A stretch of DNA of 64,000 nucleotides from Candidatus Helarchaeota archaeon. GTDB lineage: Archaea > Asgardarchaeota > Lokiarchaeia > Helarchaeales > RDOG01. The stretch covers positions 1,191,432 to 1,255,431 of the forward strand of contig JAHPZH010000001.1 of NCBI GenBank assembly GCA_019058315.1, written 5' to 3'. The translations under genes were made by a program, and so were the position numbers. The notes beneath the pieces were generated by a model that worked only from the letters and a program-made list of their open reading frames with translations, had not been told where the DNA came from and ran no database searches. This document shows positions 58,064 through 64,000 of the stretch, piece by piece (the stretch's first letter is position 1; each line of letters begins with the position of its first letter).

Positions 58064-59188
58064 ATGGATGTAGGTATATTCATTTTTCCTCAATATATCA
58101 AAAAGGAGGAAATTAACCAGATATTAGAAAACCTTACTAATTATTCTATTAGTCAAATCCATGTAAGTTTTAATTACAGTTCCTTATTAGAAAATAAACC
58201 TAATCAAGACGTTCTATTTTTTAAACCAGATAATTCTTACTACCAAATCGATAATAAATTGCTGCAATATTCCCGAGAAAATTGGAATATTTTTCAAAAA
58301 TTTATTGAGAGCGCTAATAAATCAGGATTCAAGATTATTGCTTGGCTTAATTGTTTAGAAAATCAAAATATTTTATTGAAATATCCAGATTGGGCACAAG
58401 TGAATCATATTGGAGAAAAAAGTAAAAGATTTTTATGCCCAAATAATTTATCGGTCCAAAAATACTTTTCAAGTCTTATTAAAAATATAATAGAAAAATA
58501 TCCAGTTCAAGGTATTGAATTATTTAATGCTAGATTTCCATTTCCATATAAAGAAGAATTATGTTGTTTTTGTGAATCTTGTGAGAGAGAGGCAACAAAA
58601 CCACGTGCATTAGAAGATTTAAAAGAGCGAGAAATTGTGGATGAATCATGGAAAGGATTTAGCATCAAACAGCTTCGTAAATATTTTATTAAAAATTCTC
58701 ATTTGTTATCGGAAAAAACTCTTGGTGAAGATAGTGTATTTCAATCTTGGAATAGATTTCGATACAATTCTATAACACGATTTGTTGGAAACATATTAAT
58801 TTCAGCCCGTCAAACGGATCAGAATATATCTTTAGGTACTGATATATGGCCTATTTCAAAAGCGGAATTAATAGGTCAAAATTATGCTGATCTAGCTACT
58901 TATCAAGATTTAATTTATCAAATCTTATTTATGAAGGATAAACATTTTCAAAAATATACTGAAATAATTAAAGAAATTAATGAATTGAAGAAGTTGATTA
59001 AAAAAGCAAGAGGACTAAAAAAATTCTATACGTGTATAAGTTTGGATGAACAAATACAAAAGAACGAATTTCAACGAATAATTAATGCTACAAAACAAAT
59101 AGGAGTTAAGGGAATAGTATTTTTTCATTATAAAAAAGAATTTGAATTAAGATTGGAAATTATTAGCGAATTTTTAAAAAATTCATAA
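58064..59188 (+). CDS. TIM-barrel glycoside-hydrolase-like protein
   Basis: This 374-residue protein is counted from the ATG at 58064, 19 bases after the receptor gene's stop; the earlier GTG or ATG overlaps that gene. Alternating strands and helices, with IIAWLNCLENQNIL, VQGIELFNARFPFP and LGTDIWPIS, match a barrel of the putative glycosyl-hydrolase kind. A CCFCESC cluster near 170 could bind metal. No catalytic acid pair is certain, and there is no signal peptide, so it is probably cytosolic. Confidence 0.7.
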   Translation: MDVGIFIFPQYIKKEEINQILENLTNYSISQIHVSFNYSSLLENKPNQDVLFFKPDNSYYQIDNKLLQYSRENWNIFQKFIESANKSGFKIIAWLNCLENQNILLKYPDWAQVNHIGEKSKRFLCPNNLSVQKYFSSLIKNIIEKYPVQGIELFNARFPFPYKEELCCFCESCEREATKPRALEDLKEREIVDESWKGFSIKQLRKYFIKNSHLLSEKTLGEDSVFQSWNRFRYNSITRFVGNILISARQTDQNISLGTDIWPISKAELIGQNYADLATYQDLIYQILFMKDKHFQKYTEIIKEINELKKLIKKARGLKKFYTCISLDEQIQKNEFQRIINATKQIGVKGIVFFHYKKEFELRLEIISEFLKNS

Positions 59189-59203
59189 TTTAGAATAAAA
59201 GTA

Positions 59204-59989
59204 TTAATTATGATTTACTAATCCTATTTTTCGAGCGATATTTTCCACTGCTTTATAAGCTTCTGAATCTTTTAATCCAGTTATAGGTTTACCCAGAAAA
59301 TTAAACTCTGAAATCTGTTCATCTTGAGGAATAATGCCAGCAAATTCGATTCCAATTTTTTTTGCAGATGCTTTCAATTTTTCTTCCATTTCCGGAGTAA
59401 ATCTATTTCCGACTATAAACATTTTCTTGAAAGATATATTTACTTCTTTTGTTAATTCTTTAATTCTTTCAGCCGTTTTTATACCCATTTGACTAGGATC
59501 AGTAATGATAAACATGATATCAACGTCTCTAGCAGTTCTCCTACTTAAATGTTCAAGACCAGCTTCCATATCCATTAGTGTAATATTGTAGTTGTTGCTC
59601 AAGCTATCTACAATTCCTGTAAGTAGCTGATTAGGGAAACAATAACAACCATCTCCTTCACAGCGCCCCATTGTTAGTAAATCAAAGTCATCTTCTTCTT
59701 TTAATATTTTAAAAACATCAGATTCTAAAATTTGTTGTTTTGTTGTGCCTGGAGGAATCGTTCCTTTTTCTATTTGTTTTTTTAAAGAAAACGCCGCTCC
59801 GCCAACGGTATCACACCTTGGAACTTCAATACCAAGTAAATCAGGCAAATTAGAATCTGGATCAGCATCCACTACTAAAATATCTAAATTTTTGTTATTT
59901 TTAATTAGCACTTGTAATAATAATGCAGAAAAAGTGGTTTTTCCTACTCCACCTTTTCCAGAAACAGTTATTACTATATTTTTTGTCAT
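59204..59989 (-). CDS. cooC: CooC-type nickel-insertion ATPase
   Basis: This 261-residue MinD-family ATPase has the deviant Walker A SGKGGVGKTT (10-19). The CooC hallmark GRCEGDGCYC follows, with C115 and C117 forming the metal-binding CxC of the dimer. CooC loads nickel into the C-cluster of carbon monoxide dehydrogenase. It implies a CODH/acetyl-CoA synthase elsewhere in the genome; none is in this window. Confidence 0.93.
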   Translation of the reverse strand: MTKNIVITVSGKGGVGKTTFSALLLQVLIKNNKNLDILVVDADPDSNLPDLLGIEVPRCDTVGGAAFSLKKQIEKGTIPPGTTKQQILESDVFKILKEEDDFDLLTMGRCEGDGCYCFPNQLLTGIVDSLSNNYNITLMDMEAGLEHLSRRTARDVDIMFIITDPSQMGIKTAERIKELTKEVNISFKKMFIVGNRFTPEMEEKLKASAKKIGIEFAGIIPQDEQISEFNFLGKPITGLKDSEAYKAVENIARKIGLVNHN

Positions 59990-60084
59990 TTATTCAACTC
60001 CATCTTTCTAATTAAATAAACTGAAAATTTATATTAGAAATTTATTATTACGGATTGAAACTTTAGACTAATAGTTAATAGAAA

Positions 60085-60489
60085 CTAAGCCGTTTGTTGT
60101 TTTTTGGGTTGAGGAATTTTTCTTTTTCTTTTATTTCTCTTAGTCTTATATTGAAATTTTCCCCTTTCGTCTTTAATATCCTCATAAGTGTCAATGATTT
60201 TCCTAATAAATCCACTAAGCTTTTTGTATGTGATTTTTTCTGGGTTATTTAATATTTCTAAAATATCTTTATTATCAGAATCCACATTTAAGCCCAAATA
60301 TTCCAAAGGTACTTGAAATGATTGAATAACATAGCCGGTATCTTTATCCATTTTTCCTCTAATTTGTTTAACGCCCAATTTTGGATCAAAATCATATTGT
60401 TTAAGACCTATCATCTTTTTCTCATTTCTTATTCGAATAGTAATGAAATTTAGGTCCTCTTCTTTAACTTTTTTTGGACGTTTTGGCAT
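60085..60489 (-). CDS. Small basic protein of unknown function
   Basis: This 134-residue protein has basic N- and C-termini (MPKRPKKVK, KRNKRKRKIPQPKKQQ) and a small alpha/beta middle (KKMIGLKQYDFDPKLGVK). The charge suggests nucleic-acid binding. The family is not recognised. It is separated from its neighbours by short AT-rich gaps. Confidence 0.65.
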   Translation of the reverse strand: MPKRPKKVKEEDLNFITIRIRNEKKMIGLKQYDFDPKLGVKQIRGKMDKDTGYVIQSFQVPLEYLGLNVDSDNKDILEILNNPEKITYKKLSGFIRKIIDTYEDIKDERGKFQYKTKRNKRKRKIPQPKKQQTA

Positions 60490-60533
60490 TTTTTTCCCTT
60501 TTAAATGAATTTATACAAATTATTTAAATTCAA

Positions 60534-61400
60534 TTATATAAAATTGATTGAATCTCCTTTAAAACCCATTTTTTGTAGTATGAGCTCAGCTTCATTTATA
60601 ATGTTATTAATAAATTCCTTAACTGTTAAAATCTGATCTATGACTCCAACCGCCATAGAGGGAACAGCAGAATCACGTAGTTGTAGATGAAAAACTTTTT
60701 TATGAAGGTCTTCATCGAATGCATCTTGTTCAACAAGTTTATGCTGTTTAAATTTATCGGGTATTGGACATTCTTTACAAGCCATAAAAGCTGTTCCCAT
60801 ACAGACAGCTTGAGCTCCCATGGTTAGGGCAGATAGAAATCCTCTCGCATCTCCAATTCCGCCAGCAGCAATGACAGGAATTTTTAGTTGTCTGACAGCA
60901 TTTGTCATATTAATTAAAGTAGTATTTTGAACTGGGTTTTTGTAACCAGTCCCTTCTAATCCTACAATAGTTACTCCATCTGCACCTTGTCTTTCAGCAG
61001 CCAAGGCATGCTTCATAGTTGCTACCTTATGGAACCAATTGATTCCATGTGATTTTACTTTTTGTCCAATTTTCATTGCTTTATAAGCAGAAGTAAAGAC
61101 TGTCCTAATATCCTCTTCTATAATAATATCAACCATTTCATCAAAAAAATTTTCACCAAAACCCCTTTCTCTTAATATTGAAAAATTAACACCAAATGGT
61201 TTATTTGTTAACTTTTTGCATTTTTGAATATCTTCTCTCAGTTTATCAGGACTTCTAAATGCAATTGCTGTGATAACGCCCATTCCGCCAGCCTCAGATA
61301 CCGGAGCGGCTATTTTGTGTGTTCCAAATGTTGCAAATGCTCCTTGTATTATTGGGAATTCACAGCCCGTTATTTCAGTAAATTTAGTTTTCCATTTCAT
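60534..61400 (-). CDS. Nitronate monooxygenase/FabK-like flavoprotein
   Basis: This 288-residue TIM-barrel protein of the 2-nitropropane dioxygenase/FabK family has PIIQGAFATFGTHKIAAPVSEAGGMGVI at the N-terminus in the FMN-binding pattern, then VAAGGIGDARGF-like IPVIAAGGIGDARG and GAQAVCMGTAFMA. The family oxidises nitronates or acts as enoyl-ACP reductase. The substrate is uncertain. It follows the acyl-CoA synthetase gene by four bases and is likely in the same operon. Confidence 0.9.
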   Translation of the reverse strand: MKWKTKFTEITGCEFPIIQGAFATFGTHKIAAPVSEAGGMGVITAIAFRSPDKLREDIQKCKKLTNKPFGVNFSILRERGFGENFFDEMVDIIIEEDIRTVFTSAYKAMKIGQKVKSHGINWFHKVATMKHALAAERQGADGVTIVGLEGTGYKNPVQNTTLINMTNAVRQLKIPVIAAGGIGDARGFLSALTMGAQAVCMGTAFMACKECPIPDKFKQHKLVEQDAFDEDLHKKVFHLQLRDSAVPSMAVGVIDQILTVKEFINNIINEAELILQKMGFKGDSINFI

Positions 61401-61404
61401 TATC

Positions 61405-62925
61405 TTAATCTCCTAATTTCTTATTAGATTCTTGATGTTTCTCTAGAAAATGAGTATAATCTATTAAATATTTCAGAGCTCTTGCTGCATCCTCCACACT
61501 GCCATATGCAGGAAATTTTTTCAAAAACAATTTTGTATCATCTACTCTTTCATGAGGATAACAAACATCAATAACCGCTACTGCAACTAATTTTCCCGCT
61601 TTTTTAAGTCTAGATAAATTTTTAAATAAATTTTGATAATAAATATCTTTCATGCTTTCTACGCCAAAAAAATCAAGGCGAGGAAAATAGATATATTGTA
61701 AAGATATTTCAAAAATAATTGAGCTAATTGGAAGGTCTATTAAAACATCGAATATATTTTTAATTCCTGAAAAATTAAAGAAATCATAAGCAAGATCAAG
61801 TGGATTTGTCGAGTTCACTCCTATTGTATATATCATAATATCTTCAATTTTTTTTATCGTTTCAGGTGAAAATTTAGGAACATTTAAACCTACCTTCATA
61901 ACATCATCAGTATTTGTGACAGAGCTACCTCCTGAAATTGAAAGCAGAACTACATCCTTATTAATATTATTAAGTGCAAGGTTACTAGGTTTATAATGTT
62001 TGAATGTAATTATACAATTTACAAATTCCCGGAAGTTATTGACTTTAATGATACCTGCTTGTTTTACTGCAGCGTTCCAAATATCTATTGATCCCGATAA
62101 AGCTCCTGTATGAGTAAATGCAGCTTTTGCGCCAGCATCAGTAACTCCTCCTTTCCAAAGAATAACAGGCTTTTTTAATGATGCTTCTCGAAGAATTTTA
62201 AAGAATCTTGGGCTATCTTTTTTGCGTACTCCTTCAATATAAGCACAAATAATTTTTGTTTTTTTATCATGTGTTAAATATTCAAGAAAATCAGTACAAG
62301 TCAAATCTATTTGATTTCCATAACTAATAAATTTACTGATTCCGATTCCTAAATCTTTCAATTTGTACGCTAAATTTTGAGCTAGTCCACCCGATTGGGC
62401 GATAAAACCGATATTACCCACCCGTAATGATAGATCTTGTCTAAAAGAAACTTTAGATTCAGGGCAATATATTCCCATGCAGTTAGGACCAATAACACGT
62501 AAGGGTGGATTGTTTTTTTGATTGTTTAAAATTGAAATTAACTTATTTTCAAGCAAAGTACATTCATTTTTTCCTGTTTCAGAAAAACCTGATGTGAAAA
62601 TTGTAACTAATTTTGCTTTTTTTTCAATACATTCCTTAAGAACTTGGGGAACTCGTGGTGCGGGAACGGTTATTACCGCATAATCTATAGGTTCAGAAAT
62701 ATCCAATATTGATTTATAAAAAGGAATTCCATAAGCTGCATTTGGACCTTTGGGATTAATTGGGAACACTTTTCCGAGAAAACCAGCTAAAACAAAATTT
62801 TGTAGCCAAAAATAATCATTTTTTTTCGATACCCCAATTAAAGCTACTGACTGTGGTTTAAAATATGAATCAAATTCTTTAAATTCTTCTTCATTCAAAA
62901 ACAAGTCACCATCAAACGAATACAA
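61405..62925 (-). CDS. NDP-forming acyl-CoA synthetase alpha-subunit-like protein, copy 2
   Basis: This 506-residue protein starts at TTG. A CoA-binding Rossmann domain (VALIGVSKKNDYF) and ligase domains carry FTSGFSETGK, VIGPNCMGIY and AQSGGLAQN. H272 in THTGALSGS matches the phospho-histidine. It parallels the protein at 38551-40002 but is clearly diverged. No ATP-grasp beta subunit is visible nearby. It is probably co-transcribed with the flavoprotein gene that follows. Confidence 0.88.
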   Translation of the reverse strand: MYSFDGDLFLNEEEFKEFDSYFKPQSVALIGVSKKNDYFWLQNFVLAGFLGKVFPINPKGPNAAYGIPFYKSILDISEPIDYAVITVPAPRVPQVLKECIEKKAKLVTIFTSGFSETGKNECTLLENKLISILNNQKNNPPLRVIGPNCMGIYCPESKVSFRQDLSLRVGNIGFIAQSGGLAQNLAYKLKDLGIGISKFISYGNQIDLTCTDFLEYLTHDKKTKIICAYIEGVRKKDSPRFFKILREASLKKPVILWKGGVTDAGAKAAFTHTGALSGSIDIWNAAVKQAGIIKVNNFREFVNCIITFKHYKPSNLALNNINKDVVLLSISGGSSVTNTDDVMKVGLNVPKFSPETIKKIEDIMIYTIGVNSTNPLDLAYDFFNFSGIKNIFDVLIDLPISSIIFEISLQYIYFPRLDFFGVESMKDIYYQNLFKNLSRLKKAGKLVAVAVIDVCYPHERVDDTKLFLKKFPAYGSVEDAARALKYLIDYTHFLEKHQESNKKLGD

Positions 62926-63198
62926 TAATTGGGTATTATTTTAATTTACGGTAATAAAAATTCATTTTAAATTTAATCCGATATCTTTTTAAAAAAAAGA
63001 AAAAATGACCTAATATCAAAAATCTTTACGCAGAATGATGAAAATCTTTTTCATAATGAAAATCTGAAGTGTAATATAAATAACCTGATATAAAATTCCA
63101 TTATCAATAAAAGGACAATTATTATAAAGTTTTTTTCAAATTTTTATTTAGAAATATACAGATTAAATATAGCAGAAATAATATGAGATGTTGAAATT

Positions 63199-63420
63199 AT
63201 GTGTTTAGCCATTCCAGCTAAAGTTTTAGAGATTGAGGGCGAATATGCTAAAGTAGATTTTGGGGGCATAATTAAGAAAGTATTAATTAACCTATTAGAA
63301 AAGGTCGAGATTGGAAATTACGTTATTGTTCATGCAGGTTATGCAATTGAAGTAATGAGCGAAGAAGAGGGAATAAAAACCAAAATTCTTTTGGATGAAA
63401 TGCTCACCTCTCTTGATTAA
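63199..63420 (+). CDS. hypC: HypC/HupF hydrogenase maturation chaperone
   Basis: This 73-residue protein begins MCLAIP, where the N-terminal Cys2 is essential in HypC for binding HypD and the hydrogenase precursor. VIVHAGYAIEVM matches the conserved beta-barrel segment with its histidine. Its length is normal. It implies a [NiFe] hydrogenase in the genome; other hyp genes are not in this window. Confidence 0.95.
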   Translation: MCLAIPAKVLEIEGEYAKVDFGGIIKKVLINLLEKVEIGNYVIVHAGYAIEVMSEEEGIKTKILLDEMLTSLD

Positions 63421-63634
63421 TTTCATTTTTCAATTTCCTTTTTAATTCCAAATAAAACCATAAATGATTTATTTTTAACTCTTTTAACTTTATTAGTTTA
63501 ATTTTTCATTTGTATTATAATAATACAAAAGATTTGTTTTATTCGAATTATTAAAACAAAAATTTAAAAATTATGATAGAAAATTCTTTACAAAAATTAA
63601 ATTCATCACATAATTTTACATTAAGGATAATTAC

Positions 63635-64000
63635 ATGAGTTTAAATTTAACAATGGCTGCAATAATTGCTTTTATCTCAGCAGCTATTGTATTGGTATTA
63701 TTTTTCCAAAAATGGAGTGATTATTTAAAGACAAAATTTCCACAAGACTTAGCTCTGGCGTGTACATGGCTTTCCGTCTTTTTATATTCTTCAGCACAAG
63801 GATTAGCTTTCCAATTTCTCTCATTAGATTTATATCGTATTAGTTATTTCATTGCTGCATTTGTTAATATTTTTCTACTTATATTTAATGATTATATTTC
63901 GAAAGAATCAATTCATCCAATAAGATTAACTATAATAACGGGATTGTTTATTGTAGCATTAATTTCTTCATTTCTTCCAAATTCGATTATTCTCGATTTC
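63635..64000 (+). CDS. Membrane protein, 3' end outside window
   Basis: This is an open frame from the ATG at 63635 to the right edge, 122 codons. It has four hydrophobic helices: MAAIIAFISAAIVLVLFF, LACTWLSVFLYSSAQGLAF, ISYFIAAFVNIFLLIF and LTIITGLFIVALISSFL. No family is recognised from this part. Several Asgard sensors start with such a helix bundle, so a C-terminal cytosolic domain may lie beyond the window. Confidence 0.7.
   Translation, partial: MSLNLTMAAIIAFISAAIVLVLFFQKWSDYLKTKFPQDLALACTWLSVFLYSSAQGLAFQFLSLDLYRISYFIAAFVNIFLLIFNDYISKESIHPIRLTIITGLFIVALISSFLPNSIILDF

Overview
The window is about 64 kb of AT-rich DNA with dense protein coding. It most likely comes from an Asgard archaeon of the Lokiarchaeia type; this is an inference from gene content. 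The signs are a Ras-like small GTPase, several longin/roadblock-like proteins, a CDC48-type double AAA ATPase, a PAC2-type proteasome chaperone, an L13e-like ribosomal domain, archaeal 2-oxoacid:ferredoxin oxidoreductase subunits, CooC and HypC, and TATA-like boxes ahead of genes. No rRNA, tRNA, CRISPR array or insertion sequence was recognised.

The most unusual region is 540-7480. Three closely spaced genes encode a 1038-residue helical-repeat protein, a SWIM zinc-finger protein and a retron-type reverse transcriptase. Directly after the RT gene lie three near-identical structured RNA units of 193-197 nt (6763-6959, 7019-7211, 7275-7471), separated by unrelated AT-rich spacers. Each unit is closed by a terminal inverted repeat like retron a1/a2 and has a TTAG just inside the 5' arm. 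Each carries a long hairpin whose 17-pair stem differs between the copies, with compensating changes on both arms and exactly one A.C mismatch. The scaffold between the terminal stems is otherwise almost unchanged. This looks like a retron-like system with an array of alternative RNAs on one scaffold, placed downstream of the RT rather than singly upstream.

Region by region: 7.6-8.7 kb holds a longin-like protein, 8.9-9.4 kb a gamma-carbonic-anhydrase-fold protein lacking zinc ligands, 9.6-12.5 kb a korDABC-type operon, and 12.5-13.4 kb a small GTPase with a zinc ribbon. At 13.6-14.3 kb are three tandem small paralogues. From 14.5 to 25.7 kb there are zinc-ribbon and TPR-like proteins, a DMT-type transporter, two radical SAM proteins, a nitroreductase, a zinc-finger membrane protein, CutA, a formyltransferase-like protein and an AK6-like kinase. 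From 25.8 to 35.9 kb are acyl-CoA and redox genes: two acyl-CoA synthetases, ferredoxin-domain proteins, a methyltransferase, and a thiolase-like protein with its DUF35 partner. From 36 to 38.4 kb are three tandem membrane paralogues, two with longin-like tails. From 38.5 to 44.3 kb are an NDP-forming acyl-CoA synthetase-like protein, a Mop protein, a GHMP kinase, a nitroreductase and a DEAD-box helicase. From 44.4 to 50.2 kb is a protein-quality-control neighbourhood (HTH regulator, CDC48, PAC2, L13e/HhH protein). From 50.5 to 59.2 kb are a coiled-coil protein, a 2021-residue receptor-like protein and a TIM-barrel protein. From 59.2 kb to the end are CooC, a small basic protein, a nitronate-monooxygenase-like protein, a second NDP-forming acyl-CoA synthetase, HypC and the start of a membrane protein.

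Together the metabolic genes suggest an anaerobe that activates and degrades acyl compounds, recovers energy through acyl-CoA synthetases and ferredoxin, and has CO dehydrogenase and hydrogenase maturation functions. A second theme is signalling: longin-like domains recur, alone or behind membrane anchors, alongside a small GTPase. A third observation is that several genes seem to start at ATT, CTG or ACG behind good Shine-Dalgarno sequences, so some N-termini given here extend beyond the first ATG.
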